From NCBI GenBank assembly GCA_938029995.1, contig CALHGI010000634.1, positions 1 through 10,978 on the forward strand: a stretch of 10,978 bases of DNA, given 5' to 3'. The notes beneath the pieces are model-generated. The model saw only the letters and a list, made by a program, of their open reading frames with translations, searched no databases and was not told the origin of the DNA. The position numbers and the translations under genes were made by a program. The stretch comes from an uncultured cyanobacterium (GTDB lineage: Bacteria; Cyanobacteriota; Cyanobacteriia; Phormidesmidales; Phormidesmidaceae). Shown here one piece after another: positions 1 through 6,432 of the stretch (the first letter of the stretch is position 1; every line of letters starts with the position of its first letter).

Positions 1-324
1 GGAGGAGAAGGCAAAGTGTGGCCCATTTACCGAGGGTTGATGCGGGTGGGACGACTGCCCGATAACGATTTAGTGATTGCAGAACCCTGGGTATCGAGCA
101 AACATGCCGAAATTTTCTACCGTCGGGCTGCCGCCGTTGAAACCTCAGAACCCACTTACTTTTTACGAGATTTCTCCCGCTATGGCACCTATTACCTAAG
201 TGCCGAAGGATGGCAGCAGATTCATCGCCAAGAAGTGCCCATCGCATCAGGCATGCAGTTGCGCTTTGGTAGCTCTGACGGTTGCCTGCTCGAATTCCTG
301 ATTGAACCCACAGTCCAGGCCTAA
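1..324 (+). CDS. FHA-domain protein, C-terminal part (5' end outside window)
   Basis: The frame is open from base 1 to the TAA at 322-324, giving 107 visible residues. They carry a forkhead-associated (FHA) phosphopeptide-binding core: V-G-R at visible residues 16-18, D-N-D-L-V-I at 21-26 and V-S-S-K-H-A at 31-36. The Gly-Arg, Ser and His that characterise the phosphothreonine pocket are all present. FHA domains usually read out Ser/Thr kinase signalling, so a role as a phospho-dependent adaptor is inferred from the family. The domain lies at the extreme C-terminus. GGAGGA at 1-6 sits about 9 nt before a GTG at 16 and could be a Shine-Dalgarno site for a short 102-aa protein. However, the first FHA strand would then be missing, so a longer protein that begins upstream is preferred. 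The partner kinase and the N-terminal architecture are not visible. Confidence 0.85.
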   Translation, partial: GGEGKVWPIYRGLMRVGRLPDNDLVIAEPWVSSKHAEIFYRRAAAVETSEPTYFLRDFSRYGTYYLSAEGWQQIHRQEVPIASGMQLRFGSSDGCLLEFLIEPTVQA

Positions 325-380
325 AGCCTTCTCAAGACTTATCCGAAACGTCTTGCACGACTAAAAAAGTGGCTGTTTGG

Positions 381-422
381 GTATACGAACCTACGTGTTT
401 TGGCGTAAGTTGACTTTAAGTT
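381..422 (+). promoter_or_regulatory. Candidate NtcA-type promoter
   Basis: GTA-N8-TAC lies at 381-394. A -10-like TAAGTT (form TAN3T) lies at 417-422, 22 nt further on. This matches the known layout of class II NtcA-activated cyanobacterial promoters (GTAN8TAC, 20-24 nt, TAN3T). It lies about 85 nt before the ATG at 508. Both motifs are short, so a chance match is quite possible. Confidence 0.3.
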
Positions 423-507
423 CACCATTAGATGCGGAACAGTTGGAATCAAGCCTGTATCCTCTTCCTGTCACAGCTCAATGAACTTATGGGAGGGTAA
501 AACTACC

Positions 508-1086
508 ATGGTCAACCAGAAAGAACCTTTATCTAATCAATCCTTATCTGCAGAAGACAAGGCCCAGCAGGAAATGCTGCAGGCTATTTTGTCCCCTCAC
601 CAGGCCTATCCCTGGTCTCCGTCAGAGTCTGCTGAGTACTTTAATCAGTCTGCTGGCGATGAGCTAGCCCTCTCAGATCAGGAGGCCCGCTCAGGTTGGC
701 AAGCCCTTTCCGCTCAGCTTGATACCATTTGGGGCGGATCTGCTTCCGTACAAGAAGCCCTAGCGCAGCGCTTTGCCCGTCGTCTGTCCCAAGATGTGAT
801 TGAACAAATTGCCGCTAAAGCGAATCAAGTGGTTAACACCGGCCGCCCCCTAGCCGAGCAGCTGATTGCCTGCGTGCGTGACACCCTCACCGGATGGGAT
901 GAGGCCGACCTACAGGTGATGGCCCGCCCCTTAGCCCACGCTATGCGGGGCCAAGAAGAAATCCTCGAGTCCACCATCGATTCTGTCCGTGATATTGAGT
1001 GGGAGGCCCTATCCCCCATGGAACAGGCTCGTATTAGTCTGGCCGCTGCTAGATGGGCCGTTGACCACGTTGCAGAACAGGCATAA
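508..1086 (+). CDS. Uncharacterised acidic, helix-rich protein (192 aa)
   Basis: I do not recognise this gene. The ATG at 508 is chosen because a purine-rich Shine-Dalgarno stretch (GGGAGGG, 491-497) lies 10 nt upstream. An in-frame ATG at 481 would add nine residues but has no such site. The product is soluble, with no signal peptide or membrane segment. The first 60 residues or so are polar, rich in Gln, Ser and Glu, and probably disordered. The rest looks almost entirely alpha-helical and Ala/Glu/Gln-rich, with segments such as EALAQRFARRLSQDVIEQIA. It ends with a helix rich in Ala and Trp. No catalytic motif is evident. It follows the FHA gene by 183 nt and precedes a GST-like gene by 125 nt, so co-transcription with either is uncertain. 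A possible NtcA-type promoter lies upstream. Confidence 0.8.
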   Translation: MVNQKEPLSNQSLSAEDKAQQEMLQAILSPHQAYPWSPSESAEYFNQSAGDELALSDQEARSGWQALSAQLDTIWGGSASVQEALAQRFARRLSQDVIEQIAAKANQVVNTGRPLAEQLIACVRDTLTGWDEADLQVMARPLAHAMRGQEEILESTIDSVRDIEWEALSPMEQARISLAAARWAVDHVAEQA

Positions 1087-1211
1087 CCCCCTTGTTCAAC
1101 AGCTAGAGGTCGCCACAGCCCATAGCCAGTACCTAAAGAAACATATCAGGAATGACCCTGAGCCCTGGGGCTCTTCTATCCTCAGACGTATTCGCTTACC
1201 CCCGGTAGCCT

Positions 1212-1802
1212 ATGCAGCTGATTGGTATGCTCGATTCCCCCTATGTGAGACGGGTCGCTATTTCCCTAAAACGTTTAGGGATTCCGTTTGAGCATCAGTC
1301 CCTTTCTGTGTTTCGCGACTTTGATTCCTTTAGTCGCATTAATCCCCTCGTCAAAGCCCCCACCTTAGTGACTGACGACGGTGTTGTTTTGATGGACTCC
1401 ACCCTGATATTGCAGTACCTCGAAGGGATTGCCACAACGAGCTTGATGCCTGGGACGTCCCAAACCCAAGCTCTGCGGTTAATTGGCCTGGCTCTTATGG
1501 CCTGCGATAAGACGGTGCAAATTGTCTATGAACGCACCCTGCGCCCCACCGACAAGCAACATCAACCCTGGCTAGAACGAGTCGCCATACAGCTCCATGC
1601 CGCCTATGCCCAACTCGAAAAAAGTGCCCATAGGTTTACCTGTGATCCATTGATGCAGGCTGATATCACCATGGCCGTGGCCTGGCGGTTTACCCAGTTT
1701 TATACAGCCGATGTGATCACACCGGAGACCTATCCTCAATTAGCCGAATTTTCTGCCCAGGCCGAAATATTGCCAGAGTTTGTCTCCACACCATTAGAGT
1801 AG
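1212..1802 (+). CDS. Glutathione S-transferase family protein
   Basis: The 196-aa product has the two-domain GST layout. Residues 1-75 form the thioredoxin-like domain: the N-terminal strand, S-P-Y-V-R-R-V at 9-15 in the position of the catalytic Ser/Cys motif, the cis-proline in K-A-P-T-L (Pro50), and the glutathione gamma-glutamyl contact Asp62-Ser63 followed by an I-L-Q-Y-L helix. The remainder is the all-helical C-terminal domain. The motif has Ser rather than Cys, which suits a transferase or peroxidase better than an omega-class reductase. The substrate cannot be told. A cytosolic role in detoxification or redox homeostasis is inferred from the family. No strong ribosome-binding site is seen before the ATG at 1212. 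The gene ends 38 nt before rlmH on the same strand, so the two may share a transcript. Confidence 0.9.
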   Translation: MQLIGMLDSPYVRRVAISLKRLGIPFEHQSLSVFRDFDSFSRINPLVKAPTLVTDDGVVLMDSTLILQYLEGIATTSLMPGTSQTQALRLIGLALMACDKTVQIVYERTLRPTDKQHQPWLERVAIQLHAAYAQLEKSAHRFTCDPLMQADITMAVAWRFTQFYTADVITPETYPQLAEFSAQAEILPEFVSTPLE

Positions 1803-1840
1803 GTGGGGCATGGTGATATTCACTCAAAAATTCATAACCC

Positions 1841-2278
1841 ATGGGGCAGAGTTTTCCGAAGGTCAAGATTATTGCGGTGGGCAAGGTTAAGAAGAGTTGG
1901 CTGAAGGAAGGCATGGGGCTCTATGCCCAGCGTTTGCCTGAGGTGACCCTACTGGAAATCAAGGATACTGATCCTGACGCTGAAGCCCGTAAAGTGCTGG
2001 AGTCGCTCAAAACCTACGACAAACTAGTGGTGCTTTCAGAAGACGGCCAGCACTTTGATTCGGTACAGTTTGGCAATTGGCTAGGGCAAGAAGCCTCGGG
2101 CACCCTAGTATTCTTTATCGGTGGCCCCACCGGGGTAAGCCAGCATCTCAAACGAAAGGCTTACCAAGTCATGAGTCTATCGGCCATGACCTTCCCCCAT
2201 GAAGTAGCTCGCTTGCTGCTACTGGAGCAGCTTTATCGCGGTAAAACCATCTTGCAGGGTGGGAGTTACCACAAATAA
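1841..2278 (+). CDS. rlmH: 23S rRNA (pseudouridine-1915-N3)-methyltransferase RlmH
   Basis: RlmH is a SPOUT-class, S-adenosylmethionine-dependent enzyme. It methylates pseudouridine 1915 in helix 69 of 23S rRNA, on assembled 70S ribosomes. The 145-aa product shows the family signatures: K-V-K-I-I-A-V-G-K near the N-terminus (7-15), the SAM-binding F-I-G-G-P-T-G at 92-98, and the trefoil-knot segment M-T-F-P-H-E-V-A-R with L-E-Q-L-Y-R at 116-133. It ends with the near-invariant Y-H-K. The length is close to that of other family members (about 140-160 aa), so the gene looks intact. The ATG at 1841 gives a five-residue lead before the first conserved strand, and no strong Shine-Dalgarno sequence is visible. 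A hairpin follows at 2306-2345. Confidence 0.97.
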   Translation: MGQSFPKVKIIAVGKVKKSWLKEGMGLYAQRLPEVTLLEIKDTDPDAEARKVLESLKTYDKLVVLSEDGQHFDSVQFGNWLGQEASGTLVFFIGGPTGVSQHLKRKAYQVMSLSAMTFPHEVARLLLLEQLYRGKTILQGGSYHK

Positions 2279-2305
2279 TTGTGCCTATAGTTCAGGCCGT
2301 CGTCA

Positions 2306-2345
2306 CCGGTATAAAACGTTGCTGGCAGCTGGGCGTTTTATCCGG
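2306..2345 (+). terminator. Hairpin after rlmH, possible terminator
   Basis: An inverted repeat has outer arms CCGG (2306-2309 and 2342-2345) and inner arms ATAAAACG (2311-2318) and CGTTTTAT (2334-2341). Together they make a 12-bp stem with one bulged T and a 15-nt loop. It begins 28 nt after the rlmH stop codon. No T-run follows, so it may protect a 3' end or pause transcription rather than act as a classical intrinsic terminator. Confidence 0.5.
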
Positions 2346-2506
2346 AAATTCCCTGAATTGACTGCCTAGCCTAACGTCCAGGGCTCATTCTATAGTATTG
2401 TGAAGCTTTGTGAATGACTTTTAAGGCTTCAGGCCAGGGATCTTCATGAGTCCGCCAAGGGTTTGAGCTTCAGAAGTCGCTTTTAGACGTCAAACGTAGG
2501 TAATAA
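2346..2506 (+). promoter_or_regulatory. desB upstream region / leader
   Basis: This is non-coding sequence before desB. A TATAGT -10-like element lies at 2391-2396 without a well-spaced -35 box; a TTGACT at 2358-2363 is 27 nt away. If it is used, the leader would be just over 100 nt. Downstream are a hairpin with arms 2402-2409 and 2423-2430 (8 bp including one G-T pair) and an AGG ribosome-binding element at 2498-2500, six nt before the GTG. Desaturase genes of cyanobacteria are known to respond to cold. The promoter assignment itself is weak. Confidence 0.3.
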
Positions 2507-3556
2507 GTGCAATTAACTACCCGTCCAACAGGGTCTGTCGACCCCTCTACGCGAGAAATTCCATTTACTCTTAAAGACCTTAAGGATGCAATTCCAGACT
2601 ATTGTTTTGAACCTTCTACTGGTCGTTCCTTAGCTTACTTTTTTCTTGATATAGGTATTGTTGCTGGCCTCTATTGGATAGCGTATAGTCTCGATTCTTG
2701 GCTATTTTATCCATTGTTTTGGCTCATGCAAGGCACCATGTTTTGGGCCTTATTTGTTGTTGGCCACGACTGTGGACATCGATCCTTCTCCAAGCACATG
2801 TGGCTCAACAACCTGATTGGCCATCTCAGCCACACACCCATTTTGGTGCCATTCCATGGCTGGCGGATCAGTCACCGTACCCACCATGCCAACACGGGTA
2901 ACATCGACACCGATGAAAGCTGGTATCCCATTTCGGAAGACACTTACAACGAAATGGATTCCATTGGTAAAGCCATTCGCTTTAACTTGTTTTTGTTGGC
3001 CTATCCGTTCTATTTGTTTAAGCGGTCTCCGGGGCGTAAGGGATCTCATTTTATGCCTGGTAGTGACTTGTTTCGCGCTTCTGAGAAGTGGGACATTATC
3101 ACCAGTACTACCTGCTGGACTCTCTTTGTGGGCTTTTTGGGATGGATCGGATTTCAGTTTGGTCTAGGCTTTTTGATTAACTTCTACGTCATGCCCTACC
3201 TGGTGTTTGTGGTGTGGTTAGACTTGGTCACATTTATGCACCACACAGAGCCCGATATTCCCTGGTATCGCAACGATAGCTGGTACTTTCTCAAAGGTGC
3301 CTTGTCTACCATTGATCGTGACTATGGTTTTATTAATTCCATTCACCACAATATTGGCACCCATGTGGCTCACCACATCTTTTTGAACATGCCCCACTAC
3401 CATCTTAAGGATGCGACTGAGGCGATCAAACCGATTCTGGGAGACTATTATCGTGAGGGCAAAGATTCCGTCTGGACTAGTTTCTGGCGTTCTGCACGGG
3501 AGTGCATTTTTGTTCCTAACGAAGGTCAAAAGGTTTATTATCAGCCCCGCCGCTAG
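2507..3556 (+). CDS. desB: Acyl-lipid omega-3 (delta-15) fatty acid desaturase DesB
   Basis: DesB puts the omega-3 double bond into C18 acyl chains of membrane glycerolipids, using ferredoxin as electron donor, in thylakoid and plasma membranes. The 349-aa product shows the three di-iron histidine boxes: H-D-C-G-H (87-91), H-R-T-H-H (123-127) and H-V-A-H-H (286-290). Hydrophobic segments lie near 43-61, 64-86, 205-222 and 224-245. The stretch from T-G-N-I-D-T-D-E-S-W-Y-P after box II, together with S-T-I-D-R-D-Y-G-F and the I-F-L-N-M-P-H-Y after box III, matches my memory of Synechocystis DesB and plant FAD3/7. It does not fit delta-12 or delta-9 enzymes. Start: GTG at 2507, supported by AGG six nt upstream and by alignment to the known N-terminus. 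It is monocistronic, closed by a strong terminator. Confidence 0.95.
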   Translation: MQLTTRPTGSVDPSTREIPFTLKDLKDAIPDYCFEPSTGRSLAYFFLDIGIVAGLYWIAYSLDSWLFYPLFWLMQGTMFWALFVVGHDCGHRSFSKHMWLNNLIGHLSHTPILVPFHGWRISHRTHHANTGNIDTDESWYPISEDTYNEMDSIGKAIRFNLFLLAYPFYLFKRSPGRKGSHFMPGSDLFRASEKWDIITSTTCWTLFVGFLGWIGFQFGLGFLINFYVMPYLVFVVWLDLVTFMHHTEPDIPWYRNDSWYFLKGALSTIDRDYGFINSIHHNIGTHVAHHIFLNMPHYHLKDATEAIKPILGDYYREGKDSVWTSFWRSARECIFVPNEGQKVYYQPRR

Positions 3557-3614
3557 TTTGGTGTCTTAATGGGTTTCTTCTGTTAGAAGACGCTCGGTAT
3601 GGGCTGTTACCTAA

Positions 3615-3652
3615 AAAAGCAGGTCACCACAATACTGTGGTGACCTGCTTTT
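3615..3652. terminator. Bidirectional intrinsic terminator between desB and the yqeY-like gene
   Basis: Perfect 17-bp arms (3615-3631 and 3636-3652, AAAAGCAGGTCACCACA and its complement) flank a 4-nt ATAC loop. On the + strand the stem ends in TTTT, followed by GTTTTTG. On the - strand it ends in TTTTTT. It lies between two convergent genes and can end both transcripts. Confidence 0.92.
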
Positions 3653-3768
3653 GTTTTTGTTTCTAAGGCGCTGCTGATCCTCGGTATGATTTGATCTGCG
3701 AAATTCGGATGTATCGCGTCATTTCCAGCTCGGTTCATCCCCTAAATCAGCAACGACGTTTCTAATGA

Positions 3769-4230
3769 TTAGCTGCCCGTTAATTTTGCCTTGACCAGTG
3801 CCTGAACTTTGCCGCCATCGGCTTTTCCTTTCATTTGCTTCATGGCCGGGCCCATGACTTTGCCCATGTCACGGGGACCTGTGGCTCCCGTTGTGGCAAT
3901 GAGTTCGTCAATGACAGCTGCAATGTCATCGTCGGACATTTGTTCCGGTAGATATTCTTGCAGAATGGTGAGTTCTTGGGCCTCTTTTTCCGCTAGGTCA
4001 TCGCGACCAGCGTTTTGATATTGCTCAATGGAGTCTTTTCGCTGTTTGGCGAGTTGGGTTACCACTTCAATTTCTTGTTCGGGGGTGAGGGCATCTTGCC
4101 CCTTAGGGCGGACTTCAGACTCCTTCTCAAGAATTACTTTTTTAATACTGCGCACGGTTTGCAGGCGAACTTTGTCGCGGGCTTTCATGGCCGTTTTAAT
4201 TTCGTCACTAATGCGGTCTTTGAGGGACAT
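3769..4230 (-). CDS. GatB/YqeY domain-containing protein
   Basis: The 153-aa product matches the YqeY family in length (about 148 aa) and pattern. The N-terminus is M-S-L-K-D-R-I-S-D-E-I-K-T-A-M-K-A-R-D-K, followed by L-Q-T-V-R-S-I-K. The middle has T-P-E-Q-E-I and the K-Q-R-K-D-S-I-E-Q-Y block. Then come E-Y-L-P-E-Q-M-S and the C-terminal D-M-G-K-V-M-G with a lysine-rich end. The C-terminal half resembles the tRNA-binding tail of GatB, the amidotransferase subunit that corrects mischarged Glu-tRNA(Gln). The function of stand-alone YqeY proteins is not settled, so a link to tRNA amidation is only inference. The ATG at 4230 fits the family N-terminus. No Shine-Dalgarno site is visible; a hairpin stands about 10 nt upstream instead. 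Confidence 0.93.
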   Translation of the reverse strand: MSLKDRISDEIKTAMKARDKVRLQTVRSIKKVILEKESEVRPKGQDALTPEQEIEVVTQLAKQRKDSIEQYQNAGRDDLAEKEAQELTILQEYLPEQMSDDDIAAVIDELIATTGATGPRDMGKVMGPAMKQMKGKADGGKVQALVKAKLTGS

Positions 4231-4240
4231 GGTTTAGGAG

Positions 4241-4260
4241 AGGCGTTGCGTACAACGTCT
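4241..4260 (-). promoter_or_regulatory. Hairpin just upstream of the yqeY-like start codon
   Basis: On the - strand, arms AGACGTTG and CAACGCCT (4253-4260 and 4241-4248) form an 8-bp stem with one G-T pair around a UACG tetraloop. The hairpin ends 10 nt before the ATG, where a ribosome-binding site would be expected, and no Shine-Dalgarno sequence is present. It could affect translation or transcript stability. This is a structural observation only. Confidence 0.35.
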
Positions 4261-4362
4261 TTAAGAGTCGTGAGGTTGAGAGAAATACCCTGATGCTGTT
4301 CTACCTTTTGTCAGGGCCAGAACGCTGTCTTGTTCTAGGGATTAGGGGATAAAGATCTGACA

Positions 4363-4388
4363 CATTCCCCTCCGCAAGGAGGGGAATG
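4363..4388 (-). terminator. Perfect 11-bp hairpin downstream of the MoeZ-type gene
   Basis: Arms CATTCCCCTCC (4363-4373) and GGAGGGGAATG (4378-4388) enclose a GCAA loop (TTGC when read on the - strand). It lies 20 nt past the stop codon of the leftward gene. No T-run follows in that direction, so it is either a weak terminator or 3'-end stabiliser, or a copy of a short dispersed palindromic repeat. Confidence 0.5.
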
Positions 4389-4407
4389 ACGGGGGAGTAC
4401 TCGCAAA

Positions 4408-5580
4408 TTAGTATTGTGGGATTGATGGATCGACTTCCCGACTCCAGGCTAGGATGCCGCCGGTCACATTCGTGCCTTCAATGCCCGCTTGCTTGAGGAT
4501 GGAGAGTGCTTTGGCGGAGCGTCCACCCATTTTGCAGTGGGCGATGAGCTTATGGCCATTGACCAATTCGCGTACTTTTTCCACTCCGGTGCCGTTTTCA
4601 ATATCAGATAGGGGAATCAAGACTGAACCAGGGATTTTAGCAATCTCGTATTCATTGGGATTGCGTACGTCTAGGAGCACGTAGTCGTTGATGCCACTGT
4701 CTAGGAGCCTTTTCAGTTCGGTGACGCTGATTTCAGCACTGGCTGCTTTTTCCTCTGCGGCGGCGGCATCGGCATCGGGAATGCCACAGAACTGCTCGTA
4801 GTCGATAAGTTCTTCAATTACCGGACGGACTGGGTTAGGGCGCAGTTTTAATTCCCGGAATGTCATGTCCAGGGAGTTATAAAGTAGCAACCGACCACTG
4901 AGGGTATTGCCTTCGCCCAAAATTATTTTGATGGTTTCGGTGGCTTGGATCACACCGATGATGCCAGGGAGAATACCTAGGACTCCACCTTCGGCGCAGG
5001 AGGGGACTAGGCCCGGTGGTGGTGGCTCGGGATATAGATCGCGGTAGTTGGGGCCGTCTTCATAGTTGAAGACGGTGGCCTGGCCTTCGAAGCGATAGAT
5101 AGAACCGTAGACGTTGGGTTTATTGAGTAGCACACAGGCATCGTTCACCAAATAGCGGGTTGGGAAGTTGTCGGTGCCGTCGACCACAATGTCGTAGGGT
5201 TCAAAAATCTTGAGGGCGTTGTCGGAACTGAGCCTTGTGTTGTATAGGTCCACCTGGCAGTGGGGGTTGATTTCGAGAATTCGGTTTTTGGCGGATTCAA
5301 TTTTGGGTTTGTTGACCCAGGATGTGCCGTGGATGATCTGCCGTTGGAGGTTGGAATAGTCAACTACGTCAAAATCGACGAGGCCGATGCGACCCACCCC
5401 AGCTGCTGCTAGGTAGAGAATTAAGGGAGAGCCTAGGCCACCGGTGCCGATGCACAGCACGCTGGAAGCTTTCAGGCGTTTCTGGCCGTCGAGGCCCACC
5501 TCAGGCAAAATCAGATGCCGGGAGTAGCGTTCGTAGTCTTCTTTGGTCAGTTGGATGTCATCCAGATTGGGATTCAGCAT
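4408..5580 (-). CDS. moeB: MoeB/MoeZ-type E1-like adenylyltransferase with C-terminal rhodanese domain
   Basis: The 390-aa product fuses a ThiF/MoeB/E1-like domain (about 1-265) to a rhodanese domain (about 283-390). The first domain adenylates the C-terminal glycine of a ubiquitin-like sulfur carrier, and the second supplies persulfide sulfur. Visible motifs are G-T-G-G-L-G-S-P (45-52, nucleotide binding), R-Y-S-R-H (18-22), N-L-Q-R-Q (78-82), D-G-T-D-N-F-P-T-R (134-142), and V-P-S-C-A-E-G-G with Cys195. The rhodanese loop is C-K-M-G-G-R with active Cys349. The two zinc-binding CxxC pairs of E. coli MoeB are absent: Y-R-D-L stands where the first would be. This is typical of the MoeZ subtype that serves MoaD- and CysO/ThiS-like carriers. 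ATG at 5580 has a weak AAGGA just upstream. It lies 67 nt behind the JAMM peptidase gene, likely one transcript. Confidence 0.93.
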   Translation of the reverse strand: MLNPNLDDIQLTKEDYERYSRHLILPEVGLDGQKRLKASSVLCIGTGGLGSPLILYLAAAGVGRIGLVDFDVVDYSNLQRQIIHGTSWVNKPKIESAKNRILEINPHCQVDLYNTRLSSDNALKIFEPYDIVVDGTDNFPTRYLVNDACVLLNKPNVYGSIYRFEGQATVFNYEDGPNYRDLYPEPPPPGLVPSCAEGGVLGILPGIIGVIQATETIKIILGEGNTLSGRLLLYNSLDMTFRELKLRPNPVRPVIEELIDYEQFCGIPDADAAAAEEKAASAEISVTELKRLLDSGINDYVLLDVRNPNEYEIAKIPGSVLIPLSDIENGTGVEKVRELVNGHKLIAHCKMGGRSAKALSILKQAGIEGTNVTGGILAWSREVDPSIPQY

Positions 5581-5647
5581 GGTTCCTTGAGAACTAAGAA
5601 AGAGTGGGAAAGTCGAGTGAAAAGTGGTTGCTGGGCGGTTGTTAGTT

Positions 5648-6166
5648 TCAGGACGACAGGAGCGGCATTCGATCTTTGGCCGCAGATGCTGGGGTGATTT
5701 TCATGGGTTCGGGTTGGAATTGATGGTGGCCATCTAGCTGCCAGTTTTGTAGATCGACAGCGGTGCCATGGCGGACGGAGACAATGATGTAGGCATAGCT
5801 GGGCCAGGCGAGATCGCGATCGCAACCCGAGGGCACAGCGGCAGCATCGGGGTGGGAATGGTAGACGCCAATAATGGCCAGGCCATCCTGCCGGGCCTGC
5901 CGCTGGGTCTCAAATAGATCTTTAGGATCAATCCAATAGCGGCGGGCTTTAGTTTGGGGAACGGCCGCTGAATGGGTTTGGTCGGCGAGATCCGCCGCCA
6001 CATCCTTCGTCCAGGCATTGTCTAACAGTGTTAAATTGACCAAGGTTTTTTCATCGGTGGTCGCGTCAAACCGACCCACGAGTAAACCGCAGCCTTCGTG
6101 GGGATAGGCTTGTTCCGCATGGGCTTGCATGCGGTCAATATGCTCTTGGGTCAGGTTAAGAGCCAC
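5648..6166 (-). CDS. M67 (JAMM/MPN+) metallopeptidase, Mec+-like
   Basis: The 172-aa product carries a complete JAMM zinc site: Glu24 in P-H-E-G-C-G-L-L-V-G, then H-S-H-P (His103, His105) and S-G-C-D (Ser113, Asp116) with the spacing HxHPx6SxxD. Stand-alone bacterial JAMM proteins of this size include Mec of Mycobacterium tuberculosis, which releases cysteine from the sulfur carrier CysO. A similar job, cutting after the Gly-Gly end of a ubiquitin-like carrier, is inferred here. The MoeZ-type activating enzyme downstream supports that. The carrier protein itself is not in the window. The tail after residue 150 is polar and looks unstructured. The GTG at 6166 is the likely start, with no clear Shine-Dalgarno site. 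One HIP1 octamer (5816-5823) lies inside the gene. Confidence 0.9.
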   Translation of the reverse strand: MALNLTQEHIDRMQAHAEQAYPHEGCGLLVGRFDATTDEKTLVNLTLLDNAWTKDVAADLADQTHSAAVPQTKARRYWIDPKDLFETQRQARQDGLAIIGVYHSHPDAAAVPSGCDRDLAWPSYAYIIVSVRHGTAVDLQNWQLDGHHQFQPEPMKITPASAAKDRMPLLSS

Positions 6167-6199
6167 AATCAGACTGTATAAAATGCGTCAGAGTTTTTT

Positions 6200-6205
6200 A
6201 TTGTA
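6200..6205 (-). promoter_or_regulatory. Possible -10 box for the JAMM peptidase gene
   Basis: TACAAT on the - strand lies about 34 nt before the GTG at 6166. No convincing -35 box accompanies it, as is common in cyanobacterial promoters. It would place transcription start roughly 27 nt before the start codon. Confidence 0.25.
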
Positions 6206-6286
6206 GAGCAGATTTTGGGATGCTTAATATAGCTTTGCGCACGGTGTACACCCGTGCAGTGGTTGTGGAAACCTTTACGGACAAAG

Positions 6287-6328
6287 GCTATGGGCGCAGC
6301 CACCGGTGATATCGATGTTGCCCATGGC
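6287..6328. other. Inverted repeat in the murF / JAMM intergenic region
   Basis: Arms GCTATGGGC (6287-6295) and GCCCATGGC (6320-6328) can form a 9-bp stem with one G-T pair and a 24-nt loop. The loop contains the palindrome CACCGGTG (6301-6308). It lies about 105 nt past the murF stop codon, in a 266-bp non-coding gap. It might be a murF 3' element, but there is no T-run. The rest of the gap shows no gene. Confidence 0.3.
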
Positions 6329-6432
6329 TCTATCCGTCCTTAATTATTTAAGCTGAATGTTATTTCACTGCCTTGGGGCTCTTTGGGCGATATCTACCCA
6401 ATAGCGTTAGGGGGATCGTTACTGGTATGCGC

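Noticed and set aside
381..422. Alternative sigma-70 reading of TTGACT (410-415) as a -35 box
   Set aside because: The nearest -10-like hexamer (TTAGAT, 428-433) is only 12 nt away, too close for a sigma-70 promoter.
989..1291. 100-codon + strand frame bridging the 192-aa protein gene and the GST-like gene
   Set aside because: It overlaps both clear genes out of frame and shows no family signature.
2358..2396. TTGACT and TATAGT as a -35/-10 pair for desB
   Set aside because: The spacing is 27 nt, well beyond the usual 16-19 nt; only the -10 element was kept as a weak candidate.
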